DNA of 60,172 bases from Methyloceanibacter sp. (GCA_030064755.1 JASJEH010000005.1:1-60172); one strand, 5' to 3'. Shown: positions 24,116-33,539, counted from the first letter of the stretch. Notes: generated by a model from the letters alone, not told the origin. Numbers and translations: made by a program.

Positions 24116-24811
24116 ATGAGGGAAAGCGCAGCCTTGAAGCAGGCAGACGCCACAAAGAGTTCGGCGGAGGATATCGTCAACGTCTTCACCGAAGCCGTGA
24201 ATAGCGGTGATCGTAGTGAAGCCCCCTATCCGCACTGGGTTCTGAAGAAGTGTTTCCCCGACGACACGATCGAGGACATTCTCGGCCTCCCCTTCCCGGC
24301 CCCATCACTCGAAGGCGTTTCCGGCAAGCGCGAGTTGCACAATGCGACGCGCAAGTATTTCGACGTTGAGAACCGAGAGAAGTTCGCATCCGTGGACGCC
24401 GTATCCGAGGCATTCCAGGACAAGCGCATCACCGACATGATCGAACAGACGTTCGGCACAGATCTCAGTGGCACCTATTTACGCATCGAATTCGCTCAGG
24501 ATACGGATGGATTTTGGCTGGAACCGCACACGGACCTGGGCGTGAAATCTTTCACCATGCTCCTGTATCTCTCCGACGAGGACGGGCATGACAATCTCGG
24601 TACCGATGTCTACGACGCAAGTAAGAGCCATGTTGCCCGTTCGCCGTTTGAGCCGAACCTCGCTTTTGTGTTCGTGCCTGGCGACAACACCTATCATGGC
24701 TTTGAGAAGCGTCCGATTCCGGGTGTCCGCAAATCGCTGATCATCAATTATGTCACCGACGAGTGGCGCGCGCGCGAACAGCTCGCTTTTCCCGAGGCAC
24801 CGATCGCCTAA
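24116..24811 (+). CDS. Fe(II)/2-oxoglutarate-dependent oxygenase
   Basis: 231 residues from ATG 24116; TTG 24104 is an alternative start. Iron is bound by the H-x-D...H triad: LEPHTDLGVKSFTMLLYLS (His138, Asp140) and GDNTYHGF (His194), with 2-oxoglutarate held by the Arg at about 205 (GVRKSLIINYV). This is a jelly-roll 2OG oxygenase of the type that hydroxylates amino acids, sugars or peptides. The substrate is unknown. It closes the plus-strand run beginning with the DUF1045-like gene and is followed by a terminator. Confidence 0.82.
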   Translation: MRESAALKQADATKSSAEDIVNVFTEAVNSGDRSEAPYPHWVLKKCFPDDTIEDILGLPFPAPSLEGVSGKRELHNATRKYFDVENREKFASVDAVSEAFQDKRITDMIEQTFGTDLSGTYLRIEFAQDTDGFWLEPHTDLGVKSFTMLLYLSDEDGHDNLGTDVYDASKSHVARSPFEPNLAFVFVPGDNTYHGFEKRPIPGVRKSLIINYVTDEWRAREQLAFPEAPIA

Positions 24812-24845
24812 TTAGACCGTCGGCTCTAAGAATTGCAGAACGAGA

Positions 24846-24880
24846 TAATGGCCGGGTTCGTCCCGGCCATTTCCTTTATG
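24846..24880 (+). terminator. probable terminator
   Basis: ATGGCCGGG, loop TTCGT, CCCGGCCAT, then TTCCTTTAT. It is 35-60 bases beyond the oxygenase stop. Confidence 0.6.
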
Positions 24881-24923
24881 GTTGCCGCGAAGCGGACGGA
24901 TGCGAAAGAAAACGAGGAGCGGT

Positions 24924-25802
24924 ATGAGCAAAGTCGCGTGGATCGGACTTGGCGTCATGGGCTACCCGATGGCCGGTCACCTCAAGGCCAATGGACATGA
25001 CGTAACCGTCTACAATCGCACCCGCGCGAAGGCGGACAAATGGGTTACCGAACACGGCGGGAGTATTGGAGAAACCCCTGCGAAAGCGGCAGCGGGCGCG
25101 GATTTTGTTTTCACCTGTGTCGGCAACGACGATGACCTGCGCGCGGTGACTTTGGGTCCCGACGGTTTTTATCAGTGGATGAAGCCTGGCGCGCTTCATA
25201 TCGATCACACCACCGCCTCGGCCGAGATCGCACGCGAGCTCTATGGCATCGCTAAGAATGAAGGCGCAGGCGCGCTCGACGCGCCTGTATCCGGAGGACA
25301 GGCCGGGGCGGAAAACGGCAAGCTCACCGTGATGGTCGGCGGCGAGGATGCCGAATTCGCTAAAGCGAAGCCCGTCATTGCCTGCTTCGCGCAGGCCGTC
25401 AATCTCATCGGGCCATCCGGCGCTGGCCAGCTGACCAAGATGGTCAATCAGATCTGCATCGCCGGCTTGATCCAAGGCCTCGCCGAGGCACTGAACTTCG
25501 GCATGCGTGCAGGTCTCGATATGGAGAAAGTCATCGCGACCATCTCCAAAGGCGCCGCGCAGTCCTGGCAGATGGAGAACCGCTGGGAGACCATGATTTC
25601 CGGCAAATTCGACTACGGCTTTGCCGTCGACTGGGTCCGCAAGGATTTTGGTATCTGTTTCGACGAGGCCCGCCGCAACGGTGCGAGCCTGCCGGTCACC
25701 GCGCTTGTCGACCAGTTCTATGCCGAAGTACAGGAAATGGGGGGACGACGCTGGGACACATCCAGCTTGATCGCGCGGCTGAACAACGGCCTGACCGAGT
25801 AA
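24924..25802 (+). CDS. beta-hydroxyacid dehydrogenase, 3-hydroxyisobutyrate dehydrogenase family
   Basis: 292 residues from ATG 24924, with GAGGAG four bases upstream. N-terminal Rossmann domain (AWIGLGVMGYPMAGHL), the substrate-site motif DAPVSGGQAGAENGKLTVMV, and GAGQLTKMVNQ with the catalytic Lys in an all-helical C-domain. Family members reduce or oxidise 3-hydroxyisobutyrate, tartronate semialdehyde, gamma-hydroxybutyrate or similar; the exact substrate cannot be read from the sequence. It converges with an Lrp regulator 12 bases away. Confidence 0.88.
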   Translation: MSKVAWIGLGVMGYPMAGHLKANGHDVTVYNRTRAKADKWVTEHGGSIGETPAKAAAGADFVFTCVGNDDDLRAVTLGPDGFYQWMKPGALHIDHTTASAEIARELYGIAKNEGAGALDAPVSGGQAGAENGKLTVMVGGEDAEFAKAKPVIACFAQAVNLIGPSGAGQLTKMVNQICIAGLIQGLAEALNFGMRAGLDMEKVIATISKGAAQSWQMENRWETMISGKFDYGFAVDWVRKDFGICFDEARRNGASLPVTALVDQFYAEVQEMGGRRWDTSSLIARLNNGLTE

Positions 25803-25814
25803 CGCTAGTGGCGC

Positions 25815-26303
25815 CTATGCCCGCTTCCCCTCAGCGGCATAAGCGAGCGGAAGAGAGGTCGTGAATTTGATCTGTTCCATCGCGAACGCCGAGCTCACAT
25901 CGGTGAGTTCGATCTTGGCGATGAGACGCTTGTAGAAGGCATCGTAGCGTTCGATGTCCGGTACCACGACGCGCAACAGATAATCGATCTGACCGCTCAT
26001 GCGGTAGAACTCGACCACCTCCGGAAAATCCGCGAGCGCCGCGTGGAAGCGCTCAAGCCAATCCTTGGTGTGATTACTGGTGGAAATGAACACGAAGACG
26101 GTCACCCCAGCATTGACTTGCTTGGGATCCAGCAACGCCACCCGCCGCTCGATCACGCCTTTCTCTTCGAGCTTCTGGATGCGCCGCCAGCACGGAGTCG
26201 TAGACAACCCGATACGCTTGCCAATCTCCGCGACCGGCAAGGTGCAATCCTCCTGCAAGATTTCGAGGATCTTGCGGTCCATCCGATCCAGCATCTGACC
26301 CAT
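25815..26303 (-). CDS. Lrp/AsnC family transcriptional regulator
   Basis: About 162 residues from ATG 26303; a TTG at 26324 is also possible. The HTH (CTLPVAEIGKRIGLSTTPCW, then RRIQKLEEKGVIERR) is near the N-terminus, followed by the RAM effector domain (NAGVTVFVFISTSNHTKDWL, then SGQIDYLLRVVVPDIERYDA). Such regulators sense amino acids and often control a neighbouring transporter or catabolic gene; the convergent dehydrogenase is a possible but unproven target. Confidence 0.92.
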   Translation of the reverse strand: MGQMLDRMDRKILEILQEDCTLPVAEIGKRIGLSTTPCWRRIQKLEEKGVIERRVALLDPKQVNAGVTVFVFISTSNHTKDWLERFHAALADFPEVVEFYRMSGQIDYLLRVVVPDIERYDAFYKRLIAKIELTDVSSAFAMEQIKFTTSLPLAYAAEGKRA

Positions 26304-26407
26304 CCGAGAAAACTGAGTGAACAATCACCCTGGAGAAGAACAAAGTTCTAAATTGAAGCCACATTCGTGGACAGATTAGATAATTATTCCAAATTCTGCA
26401 AGCTGAC

Positions 26408-27019
26408 TTACAGAACCTTGCGAACCTCGCGCCGCAGTACGGGCAGCAACTCCTCCTCAAACCACGGATTCTTCTTAAGCCACGCGTTGTTTCGCCAGGA
26501 CGGATGCGGGAGCGGAATAATGCGTGGCCTTCGGGCGGCCTTGAGGTGCGCCCGCCAATTCAGCATCGTCTCCCGAAGCGTTTTTCCTCGGGCGGAACCC
26601 AGGTGAAACGCTTGGGCGTATGCCCCAACTGCGAGGATGAGCTCGACCTGCGGCAGCGCGGCAAAAAGATCGCTGTGCCAACGCGCTGCGCATTCGTGCC
26701 GCGGCGGTAGATCGCCGCCTTTCGCATCCAGACCCGGAAAGCAGAAGCCCATTGGCACGATGGCGACGCGTCCCTCGTCGTAGAACGTTTCCGGCGTCAT
26801 ATCGAGCCAGGACCTCAACCGGTCCCCGGATGGGTCGGTAAACGGCATCCCAGACCGGTGTACCCGCGTTCCCGGCGCTTGACCACAAATGACGAGACGC
26901 GCGTTCGTCGTTGCCCGAAGCACGGGCCGTGGTTCATGCGGTAAGGGCTTGCCTCGCGGCTGCTCGACACAAATGCGGCATCGACGAATAGCGCTTACGA
27001 TCGCATCGAGTTCCGACAT
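26408..27019 (-). CDS. uracil-DNA glycosylase family protein
   Basis: 203 residues. Motifs of the UDG superfamily: VICGQAPGTRVHRSGMPFTD at about 43-62 followed by SGDRLRSWL, and the C-terminal PLPHPSWRNNAW. An N-terminal cluster with two Cys (RRCRICVEQPRG) might be part of an Fe-S site as in family 4, but four ligands are not clear. It removes uracil or another damaged base if active; related proteins of this subgroup are poorly studied. Confidence 0.85.
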   Translation of the reverse strand: MSELDAIVSAIRRCRICVEQPRGKPLPHEPRPVLRATTNARLVICGQAPGTRVHRSGMPFTDPSGDRLRSWLDMTPETFYDEGRVAIVPMGFCFPGLDAKGGDLPPRHECAARWHSDLFAALPQVELILAVGAYAQAFHLGSARGKTLRETMLNWRAHLKAARRPRIIPLPHPSWRNNAWLKKNPWFEEELLPVLRREVRKVL

Positions 27020-27071
27020 TGGGCATTAACAGTTATCGAGGGCGACGCCACAACGCCCCAAACCGCGGGAA

Positions 27072-27815
27072 TCAGAGCTCTATCGTCATGCCGTCTTCGG
27101 CAAGCTCGTAGCGCGCCCGGTCTACCTGCGCCAGCGCATCGAGCATCTGCTGACCCATATGAGTCAATAGAACACGCTTGGCCGAAAGTCGTTCGTAGTT
27201 GGCATCTATCGTCTTGTAATCGAGATGCATCGGCATTTCTTGATCGTACTGGAAGCACTCTGAAATGAAGAGATCGGCGTCCCGCGCCACGTCGGGCAAA
27301 ACCTCGACCCAACCGGTATCGCCGGTAAACGCTACAACCTTGCCGTCAATCTCGAAACGCATCGCGTAAGGCGGCGCGCCAGATGGATGGTGGACCTCGA
27401 ACGGTGTGACCGAAACACCATTCAGCTCAAAAGGAGTTTGTTCCTGATGTTCGACAAACACGAGGTCAAAATCGATGCCGCTATCCAACGTGCCTGGATA
27501 GACCGCTTCGGTTAGAGCGATGAACCGCTGCTCAATAGACTTGGGCCCAACGATGACCAAAGGACGGGATCGCATCCCCACATACTTAGCGTGGATCAAG
27601 AGCCATGGCAGTCCACCAATGTGATCTCCGTGCAGATGCGAGATAAAGACCGCGTCGACATCGTTTGGCGACAAACCTATTCGGCTCAAGCCAATCAGCG
27701 TTGTCGCACCACAGTCGATCAGGAATGTCGACGTCTTCGAGCGGACGAAATACGCGGTCTGCAGCCGATTTCCGGCGCCAAACGCGTCGCCGCACCCGAC
27801 CACGGTCAGTTGCAT
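27072..27815 (-). CDS. MBL-fold metallo-hydrolase
   Basis: 247 residues from ATG 27815; GGAAA upstream. Metal-binding motif FISHLHGDHIGGLPWLL, then VVAFTGDTGWVEVLPDVARD with the bridging Asp, ISECFQYDQ and the C-terminal VLLTHMG. The layout (TVVGCGDAFGAGNRLQTAYF at the start) is that of the RNase Z-like/phosphodiesterase branch. It could act on a cyclic nucleotide or phosphodiester; not determinable. The gene lies 52 bases upstream of the glycosylase on the same strand. Confidence 0.88.
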   Translation of the reverse strand: MQLTVVGCGDAFGAGNRLQTAYFVRSKTSTFLIDCGATTLIGLSRIGLSPNDVDAVFISHLHGDHIGGLPWLLIHAKYVGMRSRPLVIVGPKSIEQRFIALTEAVYPGTLDSGIDFDLVFVEHQEQTPFELNGVSVTPFEVHHPSGAPPYAMRFEIDGKVVAFTGDTGWVEVLPDVARDADLFISECFQYDQEMPMHLDYKTIDANYERLSAKRVLLTHMGQQMLDALAQVDRARYELAEDGMTIEL

Positions 27816-28047
27816 AGTGTTTCCATTTTTCCCCCCTCCCGAGCACCGGGTATCGAAGAGATGTGGTCTCTCAATTTTCCACTTCAAGACCGGTGCCACG
27901 ACGGGGCGAGAGTAAACGCCTCGTTAGTCTTTTGGCCGGATACTTCTTGTTAAGCCTAAATTCGGGGGTAGGGCTTGTCGCAATTGGGCATCTGCCCATG
28001 CCCCGTCTGTGTTATCCGTTGCGGTCAGGGTGCGGGTTCCTGAAGAG

Positions 28048-29604
28048 ATGTTGAGTGATGCGTCAGCAGAAGCCCCTGTGGCAGCTCCGAAATCGCAGAG
28101 CGGCCAAAAGCGGCGCGCTTTCCGTAGCGTGCAGGAAGCGCGGGAAAAGCTCTCTTACAAATCCGCCGGCAGACCGGAGTTCGACTACGAACTTCTGATG
28201 ATGTTCGTGAAGAACGAACTATCTGCCGCCGTTACCACACCTCTGCTCGCCGTTGTCGTCGCCGTGGGTGCGATGTTTTGGTCGTCGCCTCGAGAGCTAC
28301 TGTTTTGGCTGTGCTGTATCTTTGTCACCAAGGGCATTCTTGTCAGTCTCTGCCGGCAGTTTGCAAAGGTGCCCCGCGAAGAAGTCAACGTTGCTACTTG
28401 GCAGGCGAAGATCACGGCCGCCGAGTTTCTTTATGGGGTAACATGGGCATCAGTGGTTTTCATCAGTCCACTGACAGAAGACATCGCGGGCTATACTTTC
28501 ATTTTCGCAGCCGTGCTCGTCGTGATTTCGATGCGCATGCTGTTTGCCTCGACCGTCATGCCGATCGTCTACGCAGGCACCTTGCCTATGACGGCGGCGA
28601 TCGTCATCCGCTTCGCGATACTTAACGATCCATTCTATTGGGCCATGGCCATGATGGCCGTCGCCGTCCATCTCTACTTCATTTGGTTGATGAGTGGCTT
28701 CAATAGCACTGTGGTTTCTATGCTTGAGTTCCGCGCCGAGAAAGATGCGCTAATCGGCGAACTCGAACAATCGAAGGCGATTTCCGACGAGGCCCGGTTG
28801 CGCGCCGAGGAAGCCAATTTGGCAAAGTCACGCTTTCTCGCGACCATGAGTCATGAGTTGAGAACGCCCCTCAACGCCATTCTCGGCTTTTCCGAGATCA
28901 TGCGCGACGAGGCATTCGGTCCGCACACCAACCCCACTTACAAAGAGTATGCGAGCGACATCCACGACAGCGGCCAGCACCTACTGACGCTCATCGACGA
29001 GATTCTCGATATCAGCCGGATCGAAGCGGGACGCTACGAACTCCACGAAGCGCCCATCTCGCTCACCGAGATCGCCGAGGAATGCCACCGTCTCATGCGC
29101 GTCCGGGCTGAGAACAAGGGCCTTAGGATCAACCAAGCATTCGATCAGCATTTGCCGAACGTCATGGCGGACGAACGCGCGATTCGGCAGATCTGCCTAA
29201 ACCTCTTGTCCAATGCAATCAAATTCACCCCGCCCCAGGGAACCGTCACCCTGAAGGTGGCACGAACCGAAGATGGCGGCCAGGCTCTCACAATCAAGGA
29301 CACGGGGCCTGGCATTCCCGACGAAGAGATTCCGCGGGTGTTACGGAGTTTCGGACAAGGCTCACTCGCCCATCAAACGGCTGAAGGCGGCACAGGTCTC
29401 GGCCTTCCGATCACAAAAGGCTTGATCGAGTTGCACGGTGGCAGTTTCGACCTCAAGAGCAAGCTGCGCTACGGAACGGAGGTCACGGTAACGTTGCCGT
29501 CCGGCCGAGTTGTGGAAGCCCTCCCAAGGCTCGCAGAACCCGGCGAAGTAGAGCCGAAGCAGACTGCGCACAAGCACGCACGCCTGGAAAAACAGGCCAG
29601 CTAG
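28048..29604 (+). CDS. membrane sensor histidine kinase (DivJ/PleC-like)
   Basis: About 518 residues from ATG 28048. An N-terminal polar region is followed by six or so hydrophobic segments at about 55-230, a coiled linker, then HisKA (RFLATMSHELRTPLNAILGF with the phospho-His) and HATPase_c with NLLSNAIKFTPP, IKDTGPGIPDEEI and GGTGLGLPITKGL. The sensor part is a multi-span domain like that of DivJ, so a cell-cycle or envelope role is possible. No response regulator is adjacent. Confidence 0.85.
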   Translation: MLSDASAEAPVAAPKSQSGQKRRAFRSVQEAREKLSYKSAGRPEFDYELLMMFVKNELSAAVTTPLLAVVVAVGAMFWSSPRELLFWLCCIFVTKGILVSLCRQFAKVPREEVNVATWQAKITAAEFLYGVTWASVVFISPLTEDIAGYTFIFAAVLVVISMRMLFASTVMPIVYAGTLPMTAAIVIRFAILNDPFYWAMAMMAVAVHLYFIWLMSGFNSTVVSMLEFRAEKDALIGELEQSKAISDEARLRAEEANLAKSRFLATMSHELRTPLNAILGFSEIMRDEAFGPHTNPTYKEYASDIHDSGQHLLTLIDEILDISRIEAGRYELHEAPISLTEIAEECHRLMRVRAENKGLRINQAFDQHLPNVMADERAIRQICLNLLSNAIKFTPPQGTVTLKVARTEDGGQALTIKDTGPGIPDEEIPRVLRSFGQGSLAHQTAEGGTGLGLPITKGLIELHGGSFDLKSKLRYGTEVTVTLPSGRVVEALPRLAEPGEVEPKQTAHKHARLEKQAS

Positions 29605-29693
29605 GGCCGGACCTGCGGCGAAGCCGCACAGATTGCCCTGCTCCTTACCAATGATTACATAAGTTAGTTGAGCTCCAATAAAGCGAGGGTCGC

Positions 29694-29888
29694 TTGGAAA
29701 CGCCTTGCGTCAATATCTGTTTGCTCGACCAAACGTCGGGCCTTTGCATCGGTTGTGGTCGTAGCGGCAACGAGATCGCCGACTGGGTCAATATGAGCCC
29801 CACAGAGCGGCGCGCCATCATGGCAACACTCCCTGAACGGCTGCGGCGACTTGAGGATGAGACCGCAGCTGGCGAGGCTGCGTCATGA
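29694..29888 (+). CDS. DUF1289 family protein
   Basis: 64 residues from TTG 29694, with GAGGG five bases upstream. Cys pattern TPCVNICLLDQTSGLCIGCG (four Cys), which could bind zinc or Fe-S, then a helix (MSPTERRAIMATLPERLRRL). The stop overlaps the next start by four bases (ATGA), so it is translationally coupled to the protease gene. Function of the family is unknown. Confidence 0.82.
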   Translation: METPCVNICLLDQTSGLCIGCGRSGNEIADWVNMSPTERRAIMATLPERLRRLEDETAAGEAAS

Positions 29889-30586
29889 CGACCTGGGTCG
29901 CCCTGTTCGTGCTTGCGCTCGGCGGCATGCTGCTCGTGGGCAACGATTCGGGGATGATCGCCGGCATCGACGAAACGACGTTCGGCTACGGTGTGTTCCT
30001 AGTCGCGCTCCTTATCTATCTGAGCGGCAGCGTGCTCAGCCGCTATGGCGGCGGCGCGGCAACCATCGCCCGAGACGCCGTAACCTGGCTCGCGCTCGGC
30101 CTCGGTCTTGTGACAATCTATGCCTACAAGGACGAGCTCACCCCCATCGCCTCGCGCGTGGTCGGCGAGCTAATGCCCGGCACCGCCATGACCGTGGAGA
30201 CAAGCTCGGGCGGCCTGACCGAGGTGAAGCTACGAAAGCGGCTGAACGGTCACTTCACGGCCAACGTGGAAGTAAACGGCAAGTCTGTCTCCATGATTGT
30301 GGACACAGGCGCCTCCTCCATCGTGCTGCGGCCGGAAGACGCCCGAGCGGCGGGGATCAATGTGGAAGATGTGACATACCGGGTCCCCGTCTTGACCGCC
30401 AACGGCCGCACCATGGCTGCGCGCGTTTGGCTCGACGATGTGTCTATTGGTCCGCTGGATCGAACGAGGGTTGAGGCCCTCATCGCCCAGCCGGGAGCAC
30501 TTTCCCAAAGCCTGCTCGGTATGAGTTTCTTAAACCGCCTGCGCTCCTATGAGTTCTCTGGGGACTATCTGACCCTGCGCGGCTGA
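29885..30586 (+). CDS. TIGR02281-type retropepsin-like aspartic protease
   Basis: 233 residues. Three N-terminal hydrophobic segments (residues about 3-20, 33-52, 65-80) anchor it in the membrane. The protease fold has SMIVDTGASSIVL (active Asp140), then PVLTANGRTMAARVWLDDVS and SLLGMSFLNRLRSYEF. Like other clan AA single-domain proteases it should act as a dimer, here likely on the periplasmic side. It overlaps the DUF1289 stop and precedes a paralogue. Confidence 0.88.
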   Translation: MTTWVALFVLALGGMLLVGNDSGMIAGIDETTFGYGVFLVALLIYLSGSVLSRYGGGAATIARDAVTWLALGLGLVTIYAYKDELTPIASRVVGELMPGTAMTVETSSGGLTEVKLRKRLNGHFTANVEVNGKSVSMIVDTGASSIVLRPEDARAAGINVEDVTYRVPVLTANGRTMAARVWLDDVSIGPLDRTRVEALIAQPGALSQSLLGMSFLNRLRSYEFSGDYLTLRG

Positions 30587-30643
30587 CGAGCTTCGCGAAT
30601 TGGGTCTTCCCCGATCTGGAGCTATCAGGCGGCGAGGCGTATC

Positions 30644-31198
30644 GTGCGGTCGGCGAACAAACACCTGCTACAAGAGGCAGCGCAGTGGACGCTGGTCGGC
30701 GCCGCGCTCTTTGCGGGGGTGTTCTTCTTCGAAGATATCAGAGCGTTTGTGCTATCTACCGGCGACAAAGCACCGCGCGCGCTCACGGCCCAGTCCAAGA
30801 CCGGAGAGAAAGACAAACCGGGCTTTTCCGGCGTAGTCCGGCTCAAGGCCGACCGTCGCGGCCATTTCATCTTCACAGGAAAAGTGGATGGCCGCCCCGT
30901 AACCTTCATGGCCGATACGGGCGCCTCGATGATCGCGTTGACGTACGAGGATGCGCGCCGGGCGGGCCTGTCGCCACACAGCCTCGATTTCAGCGCACGC
31001 GTCTCCACAGCGAATGGAATCGCCAAAGTCGCCCCCGTCATTTTGTCGCGGGTGCGGGTGGGCAGCATCACACTGCGCAATGTCCGGGCCGCGGTCGCCG
31101 AAAAGGGTGCGCTCGACATCAACCTCCTCGGCATGAGCTTCTTGGGGCGCCTCGACAGCTTCAACATGCGCGGCGACGAACTGGTCCTCCGCCAATAG
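30644..31198 (+). CDS. second retropepsin-like aspartic protease
   Basis: 184 residues from GTG 30644. One N-terminal membrane helix (residues about 13-31), a polar linker, then TFMADTGASMIALTYEDARR (active Asp91), VSTANGIAKVAPVILSRVRV and NLLGMSFLGRLDSFNMRGDE. It is a paralogue of the preceding gene with 57 bases between, so a tandem duplication. The two have different anchors (three helices and one), and could form homo- or hetero-dimers. Confidence 0.85.
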   Translation: MRSANKHLLQEAAQWTLVGAALFAGVFFFEDIRAFVLSTGDKAPRALTAQSKTGEKDKPGFSGVVRLKADRRGHFIFTGKVDGRPVTFMADTGASMIALTYEDARRAGLSPHSLDFSARVSTANGIAKVAPVILSRVRVGSITLRNVRAAVAEKGALDINLLGMSFLGRLDSFNMRGDELVLRQ

Positions 31199-31328
31199 GT
31201 TGCAGGTCCTCGAGCTGTCTCTCCATCAGGGCTAGTGAAGGCGGGGGAAACTCTGCTATGGCCTTCCTCCGTCCGATCCGACTCCCTTCATGCCTTGGCC
31301 TCAAGCTGACCAATTGCGAGGAGACAGA

Positions 31329-32831
31329 ATGTTCCCCAAGCCCCGCCAGGACCTTGTCCCCAACACAGCCGCATTCGAGCGCTTGCCCCTCGTCAAGGCC
31401 ACAGGCTTTCGCGAGTACGACGCGCGCTGGCTCTTTCCGGACGAAGTCAACCTCCTTGGCATGGAAGCGGTTGGCCTTGGCCTAACAACGCTGATGCGTG
31501 AGCGCGGCGTGCCCTTACGGATCGTGGTCGGCCACGACTTCCGGTCGTACTCCTCGGCCATCAAGGCCGCACTGATGACTGGCCTTTTGGCAGGCGGCGC
31601 GGAGGTTCACGACATTGGCCTGGCCCTTTCGCCTATGGCCTATTTCGCGCAATTCGACCTCGATGTGGAAGGCGTGGCGATGGTCACAGCAAGCCACAAC
31701 GACAATGGCTGGACCGGCATCAAGATGGGCATCGACCGCCCTCTGACGTTTTCTCCCGACGAGATGAGCAGGCTCAAGCAAATTGTGATGAATGCCGAGT
31801 TCGGCGCCTCCGAAGGGGGCGGCCGTTACATCTACGTACCCGACATGCCGGAACGCTACATGGCCGACCTTCTGAAGCATCCCAAGTACGCGCGCAAGAT
31901 GAAGGTTGTCGTCTCCTGCGGAAATGGCACCGCGGCGGCGTTCGCGCCGCATGTGATTGCGGAGCTCGGCTGTGAAGTGGTTCCGCTTAACTGTGACCTA
32001 GATCACAGCTTCCCGGCGCATAACCCCAATCCCGAAGATCTGGCAATGCTGAACGCCACACGGGATGCGGTCCTTGAGCACAAGGCGGATCTAGCCCTCG
32101 TATTTGATGGCGATGGCGACCGCTGTGGCGTCGTCGACAATACGGGAGAAGCCATCTTTGCCGACAAGGTTGGCGTGATGCTTGCGCGAGACATATCGGC
32201 TCTGAACAAGAACGCCCACTTTGTCGTAGACGTAAAATCCACCGGCTTGTTCCAGACGGACCCGGTTCTTGCCGAGAACGGCGCGCACACCGCCTATTGG
32301 AAGACCGGTCACTCCTATATCAAGCGCTATAGCCACGAGCACAACGCCCTGGTGGGCTTTGAGAAGTCCGGACACTTCTTCTTCAACAAACCGATCGGCC
32401 GCGGTTATGACGACGGCCTCGTCTCGGCCATCGCCGTGCTGGATATGCTTGAGCGTAGTCCCGGCAAGAGCCTCGCCGAACTCAAGAATGCGCTCCCGCA
32501 GACTTGGCAATCCCCAACCATGTCGCCACACTGCGCCGACGAAACAAAGTACGGCGTAGTGGATAAGGTCGTGAAGCACTTCGAGGACGCCGCAGAACGC
32601 GGCGAAACTCTCGCCGGGCAAAAAATCCGTGAGCTGATCACCGTGAATGGCATCCGCATTGTCCTCGAAGACGGCACTTGGGGCCTGGTACGCGCCTCTT
32701 CGAACAAACCTGAACTTGTGGTCGTGGTGGAAAGTCCGACCTCGGAGGCCAATATGCGGGCAATTTTCGCCGAAATTGATAAGGAGCTCGCCAATCACCC
32801 CGAAGTAGGCGAATATAACCAGAAGATCTAG
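31329..32831 (+). CDS. phosphomannomutase / phosphoglucomutase
   Basis: 500 residues from ATG 31329, with GAGGAGA upstream. Interconverts hexose 1- and 6-phosphates for surface polysaccharide precursors. The phosphoserine loop is VTASHNDNGWTGIKM (Ser122), the Mg site DGDGDRCGVVD, the sugar loop GFEKSGHFFF, and the phosphate-binding end is near RASSNKPELVVVVESPTSEA. Length and motifs fit ManB/AlgC-type enzymes; the specificity between mannose and glucose is not readable. Confidence 0.92.
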   Translation: MFPKPRQDLVPNTAAFERLPLVKATGFREYDARWLFPDEVNLLGMEAVGLGLTTLMRERGVPLRIVVGHDFRSYSSAIKAALMTGLLAGGAEVHDIGLALSPMAYFAQFDLDVEGVAMVTASHNDNGWTGIKMGIDRPLTFSPDEMSRLKQIVMNAEFGASEGGGRYIYVPDMPERYMADLLKHPKYARKMKVVVSCGNGTAAAFAPHVIAELGCEVVPLNCDLDHSFPAHNPNPEDLAMLNATRDAVLEHKADLALVFDGDGDRCGVVDNTGEAIFADKVGVMLARDISALNKNAHFVVDVKSTGLFQTDPVLAENGAHTAYWKTGHSYIKRYSHEHNALVGFEKSGHFFFNKPIGRGYDDGLVSAIAVLDMLERSPGKSLAELKNALPQTWQSPTMSPHCADETKYGVVDKVVKHFEDAAERGETLAGQKIRELITVNGIRIVLEDGTWGLVRASSNKPELVVVVESPTSEANMRAIFAEIDKELANHPEVGEYNQKI

Positions 32832-32915
32832 AAAACCGCCGCGCAACGACGCAACAAAACCGTTAGACTACTGTCGCAAATTTGCAATCCGAGTCTGGTC
32901 TGTTCCGCGCTTGTC

Positions 32916-33539
32916 ATGATTGATCTTAGTTTCACACACGCCGTCTTCGCTGTGGGACTCATCGTCGGCATCACGTTGAACTTCTTGATGTTGAGGACCC
33001 TTTTCTTCCCACCGTTCCGGATTTGGCCAACACCTGGGCCAGGGACTTGGCAGAGTGTGACGTTCTGGACGTTGTTTCGCGCCGGCATGGTGCTGACCTT
33101 CGTCGTGGGAATTTTGGATTGGAATAGCGCTGGTCTGGTCGATCTCAGTCGCCTCATCATTGGCCTTCCGCTGTTCCTTGTTGGCTTCGGCATCACGGTA
33201 TTTGGCTATTTCAATCTCGGTCTCGGCAACACCTATTGCGGCGAAGACGGACTGATTAGCCATGGCCTCTACCGGTTCAGCCGCAACCCGCAATATGCCT
33301 CATCTATCTTGGGTCTGATCGGTACGGTCATTATGGCCGACTCCTGGCTCACGATTCCCTTGGCATTCTCGGCGAGCTGCGTCTATGTGCTCATGGCGCT
33401 GACCGAGGAACAGTGGCTCGAGGACCGGTATGGCGCCACTTACCTTGAATACAAGAGCCGCACAGCGCGCTTCTTCGACTTGCCGGGTTTCGTGCACTAC
33501 CTGATCGAGAAGACCCAGCCCTCCCGGCGCACCAGCTAG
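32916..33539 (+). CDS. ICMT/PEMT-like membrane methyltransferase
   Basis: 207 residues with five hydrophobic stretches. The C-terminal motif GLYRFSRNPQYASSILGLIG and the later EEQWLEDRYGATYLEYKSRT are those of isoprenylcysteine carboxyl methyltransferase and phospholipid methyltransferase relatives, which bind SAM at the membrane. Bacterial members of this group methylate unknown lipids or small molecules. No partner gene is evident. Confidence 0.85.
   Translation: MIDLSFTHAVFAVGLIVGITLNFLMLRTLFFPPFRIWPTPGPGTWQSVTFWTLFRAGMVLTFVVGILDWNSAGLVDLSRLIIGLPLFLVGFGITVFGYFNLGLGNTYCGEDGLISHGLYRFSRNPQYASSILGLIGTVIMADSWLTIPLAFSASCVYVLMALTEEQWLEDRYGATYLEYKSRTARFFDLPGFVHYLIEKTQPSRRTS

Noticed and set aside
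32091..32846. 251-codon minus-strand frame opposite phosphomannomutase
   Set aside because: Shadow of a well supported enzyme gene, no signal of its own.
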